From AWTP1-13 sp963770295 (GTDB taxonomy: Bacteria; Pseudomonadota; Alphaproteobacteria; Rhizobiales; Hyphomicrobiaceae), in contig CAVYPA010000026.1 in assembly GCA_963770295.1 (NCBI GenBank), positions 186,001 through 250,000 of the forward strand: a DNA stretch of 64,000 nucleotides. Direction: 5' to 3'. The position numbers and the translations under genes are program-made. Positions 47,934 through 57,457 of the stretch are shown in pieces; within the stretch, counting starts at the first letter, position 1, and each line of letters opens with the position of its first letter. Below the pieces are notes generated by a model, which had not been told where the DNA came from, ran no database searches, and saw only the letters and a list, made by a program, of their open reading frames with translations.

Positions 47934-49298
47934 ATGGCCGACAGCAGCTTCGAACGAGCCCTCAACGACCGCATCGGCGACATGCTCGACGCCTGCACCG
48001 TGTGTGGCAAGTGCGTCGAAAGCTGTCCCAGCGTTGAACCGGCCGGCATCAAGCAGGCCCGACCTGCCGCGGTCATTGCCGGCGTGCTCGATCTCGTGCG
48101 AACTGGTGAGGGCCCCGACGCTTCCCGCCAATGGGCGCAATCCTGCACGCTCAGCGGCGAGTGCGTCAAAGCCTGCAGCTATGGTGTTAATCCGCGCTTT
48201 CTGCTGGCGATGGCGCGGCTCTCGATGCTGAAGAAGAAAAGCGCGCTCGCTGAACGGCGCCGTGACGGCGTGGTGAGATATCGCGATACCAGTCAAGACG
48301 TAACGGTGCTGTCGCGCTTGCAGCTCGAGGGCACGGTATTGGACCGGCTAGGCCAAGGCTCCGCATCGGTTGCAAAACCCAAAGACGCCCCGGATTTCGT
48401 ATTCTATACGGGCTGCAATGTCCTAAAGACGCCGCATATCGCGCTGCTTGCGCTCGACGTCATGGACCGGCTTGGCCTTAGTTACCAGGTGATGGGCGGA
48501 CCAAGCCATTGCTGCGGGATCCAGCAGATGCGCGCCGGCGACATGGAGATGGCGGGTCGGCTCGGCTCAAACTCGATCGAGAAAATGTCGCACAGCAAGT
48601 CCGGGCAGGTGCTGTCGTGGTGCCCAAGCTGCCAAGTCCAGTTCACCGAGACGACATTGCCGGTGCTCGAACGGCAACGCGGATCCAAGCCATTCGAGAT
48701 GACACCTTTTATCCGTTTCCTGAGGTCGCAGCTGGACAATCTCAAGCCGCACCTTCTCCGGCGCGTCGAGTTACGCGTTGCCCTACACAAGCATCCCGGC
48801 GTCGCCGGTGTCGTCGAGGCCGCAAGCGAACTCTTGCAAGCCATTCCGGGCGTGGAACTGGTCGATCTGCAGCAGCCGGCGGTGGGCTTGCAGAGTGTCA
48901 ACCTCGGCGTGCTCCCCGCCTACAAGCGCGAGCTGCAACGCCAGGAACTCGAGGCGGCGCGCACGGCAGGTATCGACGCGCTGGTCGCCGTCTATCACTC
49001 AGACCATCGTGACCTGTGCGCCCACGAGCGCGACTGGCCGTTTCGGATTGTCAACCTGTTGGAAATTCTTGGCCAAAGCATGGGGCTGCACCAGCATGAC
49101 CGCTTCAAAGAACTGAAGATCATGCAGGATGCGGACCTCATTCTCGCCGAATGCCAGGACCTGATCGGCGAGCATGCCCTCGATCCCAGACTTGCTCGCA
49201 GCGTCATCGTCAAAGCCATGCTCGGCGAGCAGCCGCTACCGCTCAAGGGCAAGTCGACGGCGCCCGCACCGTCGACGGGCGATCCTCGGCCGGCATAA
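47934..49298 (+). CDS. heterodisulfide-reductase/LutA-like (Fe-S)-binding CCG-domain protein
   Basis: 454-residue electron-transfer protein. The N-terminal ferredoxin domain has one complete cluster motif, CTVCGKCVESCP (C21, C24, C27, C31). A second motif, CTLSGECVKAC (C71, S74, C77, C81), has Ser in place of the second Cys. CCG domain 1 is intact (C161, C193-C194-G195, C230, C233). The second CCG repeat is degenerate: it reads ALHKHPGVAGVVEA, and no second CCG is visible. Start ATG 47934 gives the family N-terminus. It resembles HdrB/GlpC/LutA; electron donor and acceptor are unknown. Confidence 0.85.
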   Translation: MADSSFERALNDRIGDMLDACTVCGKCVESCPSVEPAGIKQARPAAVIAGVLDLVRTGEGPDASRQWAQSCTLSGECVKACSYGVNPRFLLAMARLSMLKKKSALAERRRDGVVRYRDTSQDVTVLSRLQLEGTVLDRLGQGSASVAKPKDAPDFVFYTGCNVLKTPHIALLALDVMDRLGLSYQVMGGPSHCCGIQQMRAGDMEMAGRLGSNSIEKMSHSKSGQVLSWCPSCQVQFTETTLPVLERQRGSKPFEMTPFIRFLRSQLDNLKPHLLRRVELRVALHKHPGVAGVVEAASELLQAIPGVELVDLQQPAVGLQSVNLGVLPAYKRELQRQELEAARTAGIDALVAVYHSDHRDLCAHERDWPFRIVNLLEILGQSMGLHQHDRFKELKIMQDADLILAECQDLIGEHALDPRLARSVIVKAMLGEQPLPLKGKSTAPAPSTGDPRPA

Positions 49299-49363
49299 AA
49301 TGTCGCGTTCGCGCAGCATGGCTGCCGCGGCGAAAGGGGCCGTGCGCAGCCCCCGAGCCGCGA

Positions 49364-50032
49364 CTAGTTGATGATCGGTCGGTCCGGAAAGGCCAGTTGC
49401 TCGCGAGCCCGCCACTCGTCGGTGACATAGTTGATGATAATGGACTTTCGCACGCCCTCGATCGGCCGCCGCTCAAAGCCATGATAGGTCGTCGAGGAGG
49501 GAACAAAGATGAAGGCGCTGTTGCTGGCAAACGGAGACCGACCGACAGGGGCCTTGTTGGCGTCGTAGATGTCGGTGCCCAGGCTCTCGTGCTGGGGCTC
49601 GGTTGAAATATAAAACAGCATAGTAAAGGTTTTGACGCCAAGATCGGTGTGGGGCTCGAGCCAAAAGCCATCGACATCTTGAGCGTACTCGACCCGAAGG
49701 TACGAACCGTTCAACTTGGCACCGAACCGGCTGGCGATACGATCGGTCACTCGACGATCCTGGAAGGCCGCGCAAAACTTCGCGCAAACGGAAAACCTCT
49801 CTTGATTTTCCGCGTCGAAGTACTTGCGCGTGGCATTGTGCAGTTCGCGTTTGCCCGAGACCCCGGCTAAGCCCGGTGCCTCAAACGGGAGCGCCAAAAG
49901 CTCACCCATGGTCTCCGACGGCAGACAATTCCGCACAACCCAGGAACGGTAAGGCCATTCGGATTGTTTGGCGGCCTCGATGCTCGCCAGCAGCGCCGAC
50001 ACAAGCGCATCCTTCGTTGCATGCATCGCCAT
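49364..50032 (-). CDS. 2-oxoglutarate/Fe(II)-dependent oxygenase
   Basis: 222-residue hydroxylase of the 2OG-Fe(II) class. The facial triad is His128-x-Asp130 (EPHTDLG) and His184 (TYHGFE), and Arg195 (RKSIIINYV) should bind 2-oxoglutarate. All ligands are present. Start ATG 50032 is chosen because the sequence before it has no family character. Substrates in this class include prolyl, small-molecule or lipid targets; none can be chosen here. Convergent with the Fe-S gene. Confidence 0.85.
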   Translation of the reverse strand: MAMHATKDALVSALLASIEAAKQSEWPYRSWVVRNCLPSETMGELLALPFEAPGLAGVSGKRELHNATRKYFDAENQERFSVCAKFCAAFQDRRVTDRIASRFGAKLNGSYLRVEYAQDVDGFWLEPHTDLGVKTFTMLFYISTEPQHESLGTDIYDANKAPVGRSPFASNSAFIFVPSSTTYHGFERRPIEGVRKSIIINYVTDEWRAREQLAFPDRPIIN

Positions 50033-52218
50033 CCTCACACATCTGAGAGTGAACCGGCGCCACAACCCTAGCCTGGCCCGGTGAGTTTTGTTTTCAGGGT
50101 GCTCTGCGCGACACAGGACAACCGAGCTTCTTGCTGTGGATAGGTATCGCTGCGCCCTAGTTTCACAAAGACACAAAACGTTGCACTCGGGATCCCTCAG
50201 GCCATCGCACGGACCCGAAGCGCCGGCACAATCTCACGCCGACGGAGGTGCGCGAGCCAAATTTGCGCCCTCGGCCCGCGATTTGGTTGCGCCCAGCCGC
50301 TCCGAACCCGGCCTAAGGCAGCGGCAGCCTGGGCAGGAGGAGTTCGGCGCCCGGCCGGCAGCAGGAGACGCACCATCGCTCGGCGAAGCAACGCCCTTCG
50401 GATCGAGCGCTTCATCCGCCAACAGATTGGCCTGGCTTGCCAGTTGCGCTTGATCGGGCGATTGCCACGCCCAGGCGACGTCTGCGGCCAAGAGCGCCAG
50501 GCACGCCAACAGCAAGGACCAAAAGATTGCGAAAAGGCGCGGGGAGTTTTGCCTGCGCCCGGGTCGTTGCCCAAATCGCGCCCGCCTCAAGCAAACGGGG
50601 GAGCGGCCGCTAATCATGGCGGTGCCGACGGTAAGGTGAGCCCGGGCGGCATCGGCAAGCAGCCGCAAAATGTCCGCGAATCGGAAAGGTTTTTCGCAAT
50701 CACATGCCTGCGGTGCTTGTTTAACTTGGGTAGGACGGTTCCGATAGCCTGAGCCACGCCGCTTTGCTGACTCGCCGCTTCGCACAAAGGCACAAAAGGC
50801 GACGCCGACGCCACCTCGATAGAAGTCCTAGAGGTTAGCCCCGATTAAGGCGCCGGTGGATAAGCGCCTCCCCCGTATCGCGATCCATTATATGGATTGT
50901 TCCTGCCACAACAACACCCGGCCCGGAGAGGGGGCAAAATTCGCGCTGAAAAGTCCGGGTGTCCCCACGGCAAAACACTTTTGTCCCCATAAAATTTTGC
51001 GGTGCGATTTCTGAACAGGTGGCCTTTTGGGCAGATTTGGCCTCGAGGGGCTACGGGTCGCGTCGGACGCACCAGCACCCCAGTATTCTCTGCCACCTCC
51101 TGGGCCGCGTGCTGCCCATGAGAGGGTTCACGCTCTTCCCTTGCAAGGCGACAACCGGCTCGCCCCCACACACCAGCGAGCCGGTTGCAGAGGGCGCCGT
51201 ACCCCACACAAATCGACGCCCTTTTTCTTTGGCCGCCCTAAATTCGGACAGGCAGCGTCGTCACGCAAAAAACAACGAGAACGACAATCACAAAGGTGCT
51301 CAGCACCCACAGCCGAAATTCGTTAAGCAACGGCAGCCCCCACACCACAAATTGGAAAGCATTAACTGTTTCAGCGAAATCTTCTGAAATTGCAGAGGAG
51401 CTGACGGCAACAGCCCCTCTGCAGTTTGGGAGACAGTCCATGAACGATCAAAAGACCCAGCGCGGCCCGCACCCAGCAACCTGCGAACGAGGGTAATCGC
51501 GAAGCTAAGAAGTACCGCACCGGGTTTAAATCGCGTGCCTAACGGGAGGTCTTGCACGCGGTTGTCACTATAGCTCCATGGGCCGTGGAATGATGTCACT
51601 ACCAGGCAACACTCGGCATAAAACTGATAAATCACCGACAGACACTATCAGGCGTTTGTCAGATGCTAAATTGGCAGACCTCCTCAGACTTGCGCAGCCC
51701 GCAAGTCTTCGAAGACACCCCGGGATCGAGCTTTAAAGGCCTCTCCAGTGCGCGGGGCCGGGTCGTGCGATGTTGGGCAATCCCTCCGTATAAGGACTGG
51801 ATCTCAGCTGACCTAATTTCCCTTCCGCATCCTGATCTGTGCGTTGCTCTCACAGAACAGTTGCCTCGCTCCGATTGCGGACTGGCCCAAGGTCCGATGA
51901 GCTTTCCCGGGAAAGGTGTAGCTTTGCTGACGGAGGACAGGGTTCGAACCGGTATGAGGTCCCAACACCCCTAGCGCGGTGCGGACCCAATTCGCCTCTG
52001 ACCATGCGCTTGATTTGTATGCGTACATGGGTGCGGGGCGCTTGGCGACAGGCGTCCCCTTTTTTTGCCGCGTGGTTTGGCTGCGTCCATTCCGACCGCT
52101 TCAATGCAGCGCCGCTTGCGGATTGCTGAGCGGCGGCATCACCCAACAGCGCCCTCAATCGACGGTCTTGGCTCCGCCTATTCCTCGGCGGGCTCACGAG
52201 AGAGGCGTCAAAATATGA
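50033..52218. other. gene-poor stretch
   Basis: About 2.2 kb. One minus-strand frame (50234-50785) has a credible membrane helix (LFAIFWSLLLACLALLAADV) but otherwise poor composition. Another (51850-52557) is an antisense shadow of the gene at 52219. Nothing is firmly supported. Confidence 0.35.
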
Positions 52219-52566
52219 ATGGATCACGAGAAAGGACGCAGCTTGGTGTGGGTCTTGGCGCAAATGCGCAGCATGGTTGAAGCGCAGGCGTTGGAAAACA
52301 TTGAGCGCAGGTTGGGGCAGCTCGGCGGTGGGCAGGTAATCATCAATGGTGACGATACATACGATCAACCGCTTCAACCTGAGCAGTTGGCTGAGCAATT
52401 GGGTCAGACGGTGCGGCACACGTACAAGGTGTTTCTGGACTTCGGCGAGAGCGCTGAAGAGTTTTACGCTCGGTACCCTGAGGCACGCGGTCGCCGTCGT
52501 GAGGGGATTATCCTCTCGTTCGGCACTGGTGCCGATAAGTTCGTGCGCATTCCGCAACCGGAGTGA
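52219..52566 (+). CDS. hypothetical protein
   Basis: 115 residues, MDHEKGRSLVWVLAQMRSMV, predicted mostly helical. An acidic middle (GDDTYDQPLQPEQLAEQLGQ) is followed by a helix-loop end (RGRRREGIILSFGTGADKFV). No family recognised. The ribosome binding site is unclear. It stands alone in a gene-poor stretch. Confidence 0.45.
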   Translation: MDHEKGRSLVWVLAQMRSMVEAQALENIERRLGQLGGGQVIINGDDTYDQPLQPEQLAEQLGQTVRHTYKVFLDFGESAEEFYARYPEARGRRREGIILSFGTGADKFVRIPQPE

Positions 52567-53509
52567 TTAGCCATGCGCGTTATCTACTGGAGCCCGAGCC
52601 GGCCGAAGTTCAGAAGCGGTCGACAGTCGCTTGCGAATGCGCAAGCGGCTTCCGTCACCTCGCGCAGGCGCAAGCGAGCGATATCGCTGCCGCGCGTGAG
52701 CTTCGTCGATGATGAAAACGCAAATCTGGAAATCGGAACGAACAGCGATGGCTGGGATGGGTGTCGGGACGGGTACGGTTGAGAGAGATCCGCAGTAAGC
52801 CAGTAATTACGGGCTCTTTTGCGCGATATTCGGCGGAGATCGTCTCCGTCAATCTATTGCGTGCCACCATCTCCGATGATCGAGTAGGGTGCCCAAAACA
52901 GCGGATGGGCGTAGGTATATACCGTTTTGCCGGCGTAGACGAACCCTGGACCGTCGATCAACCCAGCATGGCTTGACGCAGCGCTTCAGCCCGCGCAAGT
53001 TTAACACGACCCAAAAGCGGCTCAACTGTGTTCTCACCGGTGGCCTAGGGGTGCCTCACAAGCCTCGAAGATGATCAAATAGACGGGGCGACCTCGGGGC
53101 AGGAAGGACGACACGCACGTGGCGTCCAAGCGCGACTTCGGTAGTACGCCGATAGGGTCTGGCCGCAAGTCCGGCATCATCCACATTGTCACGATCAGCG
53201 CCATCCATATGACGACGAGCGTTCCCCCTGGATAGCGAATGGCGAATTTGGTCATTCGGTGTCCCGCAACCACGCCGCTTTGATTCTCAGACTAACCCGC
53301 GCGCATGAACTCTCGGGGTTTTCCCTGATACCAGCCCCTCGGCGCGGACGCCAAGCTTGAGCATCGGCGCGGACCGCAACCATTCGGACTGGCGTACGTG
53401 ACGCAAAAGCGCTCGCCAAAAGTCAGCGCGCAGTGGATCCACGAAGCGGACCACGCGAAATGCGGTCGACTGGAATAACAGTCGGGCCTGCTTCATCAGG
53501 GAGGCTGCA
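52567..53509. other. mostly intergenic; possible 72-residue membrane ORF
   Basis: The only plausible gene is a minus-strand frame at 53034-53273. From an inner ATG it reads MTKFAIRYPGGTLVVIWMAL, with one membrane helix. It is weakly supported. Confidence 0.3.
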
Positions 53510-54392
53510 ATGAGCGCAATTGGAATTGTCTTCGCAAGATCAATAGCGCTGCACCTCGTCTTGATGTTCACCCTGGCGAATGTGGTGGTCCAGCCGACCC
53601 ACGCCCAGCAACAGCCGGACGCCAAGGTTCTCGAGTACAAGGCGATGGTAGCTGCCGCGCGCGAGGCCGAAGTGGCCCCGCGGCTTGACGGGGTTCTGAC
53701 CGCGATCAATTTCTCGGCAGGCCAAGTGGTGAAGAAGGGCGACCTCCTGTTCGAGTTCCGGTCCAGGAACGCCGAGCTGTCGCTTGTGCTCGCACAGGCG
53801 CACCTGAAGCAGGCAGAGGCGCAGTTGCGCCTTTCTGAGGGCAACCTCAAGAATAAGCAGGCCTTGCGAACCCGGAACGTCGCATCGGAGAGCGAGTTTC
53901 TGAACGCGGAGGCTCAGCGGCATATCGCTGCCGCGAAAGTTGAGGAAGCCCGAGCCAATGTGGAGATCGGCCAAATCGTTCTGGAGCAGATGAAGCTGTA
54001 CGCGCCGCTAACTGGCATCATCAGCCGGCCTTTGATCAAGGAAGGCGCCTACATCACCAGAGAGGCGCGTGACCAGAGCCGGCTTGCGACGATCGTCCAG
54101 CTCGATCCGATCCACGTCGTCGGCCAAGCTCCTGCTGCCGCATATTTCCAACGCAGCGATCAGGGAGGCGGAGTGCTCAAGACTTCTCGAGCAGACGGCC
54201 GACCGGGGGGACTTCGGGCTTGCCTTGGCCACTGGCGATAAGTATCCGCACAAAGGCCGTCTCGTCGCCGGAGCGTACGAATTTAACCCGGCTACCCAGA
54301 CGACCGAAATTATCGTCGAGTTTCCAAATCCGGACTATCTGCTGAGGCCAGGCCTCAGCGTCACCCTTCAAGCAACCGTACACCCCAGATGA
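53510..54392 (+). pseudogene. RND/MFP-type efflux adaptor, frameshifted
   Basis: A periplasmic adaptor (HlyD/AcrA type). Signal region SIALHLVLMFTLANVVVQPT; the lipoyl-like half APRLDGVLTAINFSAGQVVK; a coiled-coil hairpin LAQAHLKQAEAQLRLSEGNL; the second lipoyl half YAPLTGIISRPLIKEGAYIT. Near 54155-54180 the frame slips from ...AAAYFQRSD to REAECSRLLEQTADRGDFGL, which continues as GDKYPHKGRLVAGAYEFNPA and the C-terminal NPDYLLRPGLSVTL. No inner-membrane pump gene follows. One indel separates two otherwise normal halves. Confidence 0.8.
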
Positions 54393-54967
54393 GATTGATC
54401 CGACGCTGCTCGAGACGGTGGCGCAGATAGTCAGCGGGGTCGCAGTACTCATTCACGCCGGAATGGGCATATTTTGACTTGCACAAGGCACCCTTCCAGA
54501 GCTGGTCAGGGTCGTCGATGATTGTAAAGTTTCTTAATGTGGCCGAGGAGGATGGCAATCTGGGCGAACCCGCATGGGAAGAGGTCGACATCCTGGAGAT
54601 CGGCGCGGTCTGGAATGCCGTCGAGGATGCTATCGAGGAGCGGTGCAAGGTCGAGACACTGAACGTCGGCGAGTAACGGCAAGCCAAAAGTCTGCCCCGA
54701 AACCGTCGAGTCGGCTGCCCTTAGAAAGGGACTCGTTGGGAAAGGGTAGCCCGTCGGGCCGAGGCAGCGCCGAATTCGAGTATCGCGTCCTCTTGACCAA
54801 TCAGGGACCGAACATCATCCACGAGACCAGGCAAGGTGGTCGACAGGACAGTTGGCTCCAGATGAGGCGGGTGGGGCATCCATGGCCAACGGAGCGTCTG
54901 TCCCGTCCGCAGCAGATAGCTAGAGGTCCAACGGGTCTAGTTCCGGCGATGGGGTTCGGCGTGCGAT
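54393..54967. other. intergenic; possible 52-residue acidic ORF
   Basis: A plus-strand frame from ATG 54518 (MIVKFLNVAEEDGNLGEPAW) to 54676 is acidic and could be a small protein, but has no family or clear ribosome binding site. Nothing else seen. Confidence 0.3.
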
Positions 54968-55378
54968 TTACCTGCAAACTCTGGGGCAGGAGTTTCCGCC
55001 ACCTGGGCCTGCGTAGCAGGGTCCGCCCGGTCCTGCAAAGCATGGTCCACTAGGACCGGAATAAGCGGCACCTCCAGGACCGTCATAGGCAGGTCCTCCG
55101 GGTCCGCTGTACATAGGGCCGCCGGGGCCAGAATAGGCGCGACCACCCGGGCCAGAGTATGCCGGCCCTCCCGGTCCAGCATAGCAGGGTCCCCCGGGCC
55201 CAGCGTACGCCGGGCCGCCCAGACCGCTATATGCTCTTCCTCCCGGGCCGTCGTAACAAGGTCCTCCTGGCCCTGAGTATCCGATGCAGTGGCATGGGTT
55301 CTGCGCGACCGCAACGCCCCCGCCTAACAAAGCCAACTTGAAAACAGCAGCGGCCACTGCCGCCGTCACTAATTTCAT
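54968..55378 (-). CDS. secreted GPGG-repeat protein
   Basis: 136 residues. Signal MKLVTAAVAAAVFKLALLGG is followed by a short Cys-containing start (NPCHC). The rest is about twelve repeats of an eight-residue unit, typically [P/R/A]-x-Y-x-G-P-G-G, with Cys in some units (GGPCYAGPGG). The repeat has collagen-like or silk-like composition but not the Gly-X-Y collagen period. Related unnamed proteins occur in Bradyrhizobium-like genomes. Probably a surface or periplasmic structural peptide. Confidence 0.75.
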   Translation of the reverse strand: MKLVTAAVAAAVFKLALLGGGVAVAQNPCHCIGYSGPGGPCYDGPGGRAYSGLGGPAYAGPGGPCYAGPGGPAYSGPGGRAYSGPGGPMYSGPGGPAYDGPGGAAYSGPSGPCFAGPGGPCYAGPGGGNSCPRVCR

Positions 55379-55590
55379 AGACGCCTCGGCGTAAGCGAAA
55401 ATCCAAACATCGGCTGAAAATTCCTGCTCCGCTACGCGCTCGCGCGCGAGGGGTTGTCGAGGCAAAGACCACGCCCCTAGAGACCGCACAGGGCGTGGCC
55501 AGGCGGACGGCTTATGCGCAGGGGCTTGCCCCACGTCCGGAACGGATTGGACACGGTCAAGGCACCGGCAGTCATCCCCGTTCCAGGGGA

Positions 55591-55689
55591 TTAGTTGCCG
55601 GCGCGCACCTCCTCAAGTTCGGCAGCCCATTGCCACAGCGATCGCTCTGAGATGCCGTACATGACAGCGACATCGCGGGCTTTGAGCAC
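55591..55689 (-). CDS. short helix-turn-helix fragment
   Basis: 32 residues from GTG 55689 (MLKARDVAVMYGISERSLWQ, then WAAELEEVRAGN), an AlpA/MerR-like helix-turn-helix. It is too short to be a whole regulator and is probably a remnant. Confidence 0.35.
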   Translation of the reverse strand: MLKARDVAVMYGISERSLWQWAAELEEVRAGN

Positions 55690-55894
55690 CTCAAGTTAAA
55701 CGACCGAAATAGGAGCTGCGTTGAATCATACGCGATTGTGCGTGACGCAAACGCCATCCGTTTGGCTTGGCCGCGCACCATTGCGGTTAAGCTGCCATCA
55801 AGCTCCGGACACGTTTACAGCGGCATTGGCCATTGAGGCATGAGCGCTAAACGCCAAGGCCTTAGTATTGCAAAGACCAGCGCCAAACGAGCGG

Positions 55895-56326
55895 TCATAG
55901 GGCTTTGCTCCCAACAGCGCGCTCGTATTCCTCCGGGGGTAGCGAAGCGATCAATGCCTTGATGCGCTCGATGATTTCTAGCTTGCGTTGGGTCTTCCGT
56001 TTTTCTGCTTCCTCACTTAACTCGCGTTGCAATTGCCGTATCTGTTCTAATCGCGGGTCTTCAGCGCGCGACTTTATCGGTGGCTGCGCAGGTGCCTGTG
56101 ACTGCACAGGCGGTTGTGGTCGCGCCTGTTGCTGCCTAATCATCGTCTTGCTTGAGCACGGTGGGCTTGCATCTTGCGGCCGGCCAGCGCGATAGTTGAG
56201 AACGATGCAGGCATCATCTGCCTGCTTGAGATATTTGCGTCGCTCGCGCTCATCGACGCCGCGCATTTCCATGGCAGCCTCGCTGGCATTTTTAAGGAGA
56301 TCGGAAAGCTCAGCATCGGATTTCAT
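55895..56326 (-). CDS. hypothetical helical protein
   Basis: 143 residues from ATG 56326 (MKSDAELSDLLKNASEAAME); an in-frame ATG at 56365 is possible. It has one Cys (DDACIVLNYRAGR), a Pro/Gln-rich spacer, then a long charged coiled coil (RLEQIRQLQRELSEEAEKRKTQRK) and the end LPPEEYERAVGSKAL. Family not recognised. Confidence 0.5.
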   Translation of the reverse strand: MKSDAELSDLLKNASEAAMEMRGVDERERRKYLKQADDACIVLNYRAGRPQDASPPCSSKTMIRQQQARPQPPVQSQAPAQPPIKSRAEDPRLEQIRQLQRELSEEAEKRKTQRKLEIIERIKALIASLPPEEYERAVGSKAL

Positions 56327-56539
56327 GTGGTTGGCATGACCGGGCAGGGGGAGTGTCATCAACATTTTGCTTGCTCGTGTGTGAAGTCACCGGCATGGCG
56401 CTTCGGTCCCCGCACCGGAATGCGGTGTCGAAACGGCGCGCTGGCAGCGCGTTTCTGCCTGAAATGACTTCCCCAAGCCGCCCATTCGGGCTGGCTTCTT
56501 GATCGCAGCAGGTAAATGAGTGTGATTGGACAATTTGTA

Positions 56540-56558
56540 GATCCCCAGTTAGGGGGAG
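56540..56558. repeat. 19-bp hairpin repeat, copy 1
   Basis: GATCCCCAGTTAGGGGGAG, which can fold CCCC-AGTTA-GGGG. An identical 19-mer is at 62508-62526; similarity continues loosely past it (TTG-x-CTGAAT). Confidence 0.75.
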
Positions 56559-56570
56559 TTCGTTGCCTGA

Positions 56571-56741
56571 ATGCCGCTTGCGACGCTGCCGGGCGTCCTC
56601 GCGGAAATGAGCCGGACTTACAAGCTCATGAAGCGCGGCAAGCTCGACGAAGAGACGGCGAGAGCGCGCATTTGGTGTCTCGACAAAATGCGACGCGGCG
56701 AGCAACGATCATCCGCCTCTCCTCACAAATTGAGGAGTTGA
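56571..56741 (+). CDS. small hypothetical protein
   Basis: 56 residues, MPLATLPGVLAEMSRTYKLM, then KRGKLDEETARARIWCLDKM. It resembles short phage/plasmid proteins of the RxxxGxIDxxxAxRLxxVLxK kind. The AGGGGGAG of the preceding repeat sits 13 bases upstream. Weakly supported. Confidence 0.35.
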   Translation: MPLATLPGVLAEMSRTYKLMKRGKLDEETARARIWCLDKMRRGEQRSSASPHKLRS

Positions 56742-57457
56742 CGACGCAGCTTGTTGAGATCCTCACGGCCGCTTTTGCTTTTGCAAAATCGGCACTCAAG
56801 GGTCAATGCCTCAGTCGATCACCAGCAGCAGACCACCCAATCGATGGGGATCAGTCATTGGCCCCGTGTAGGTGACCCATTCCGGCCGTGGCAGTGCACT
56901 CGCTGGTGCGTTGCCCAGAACCACCTCGCATGTGCGAAGTGACGCCCGCGTCGGCACTGAGATACAGGCGACGCATCACCAGATCGAACTCTGCCTAGAA
57001 CGTTCTCGCCCCACCAGGAACAGCATTCGGCTTTCCCTCTCACGCGAGCAGACATTGGTCAGGAGGCGGGAAGAGAGCGGTGTCGTCTTCTACCTCCGCG
57101 TGCTGCGCTCCGTCGGCATGTACGTGCCGCAATCTGAAAATCTACGCCGTGCCGTCGTGCCACTTCGCGCAAGGGTGGCCTCTTCGTCTGCGAAGCGTCA
57201 CGGTTGACCGCGCGGCAATCGGCAGCTCCCAACGCATATCTGCGCGCGATTGTACAGATCGGCGCCGCTTTTCCTAAGCCGGCGCAGCTGGGACAGGTAC
57301 CGGGTCGTACCCTAAAAACAACACCAACAAAATCAAAGACTTCTGCTCATATCTCGCGGATGGAGCTTCCGGTCCTGAAGATGCCTTCACTTTGGTCCGA
57401 TTGCAGGGGAAGCGCCGCCGTCGTATCTAGTTGAAAGTGATTATCAAGTGCAAGACC
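56742..57457. other. intergenic, nothing recognised
   Basis: About 0.7 kb without a supportable gene before the sensor-like protein. Confidence 0.35.

Noticed and set aside
51930..51990. Second tRNA-like T-arm
   Set aside because: No cloverleaf around GGTTCGAACC.
51850..52557. 235-residue minus-strand frame
   Set aside because: No family resemblance, no start signal, and overlaps the plausible plus-strand gene at 52219.
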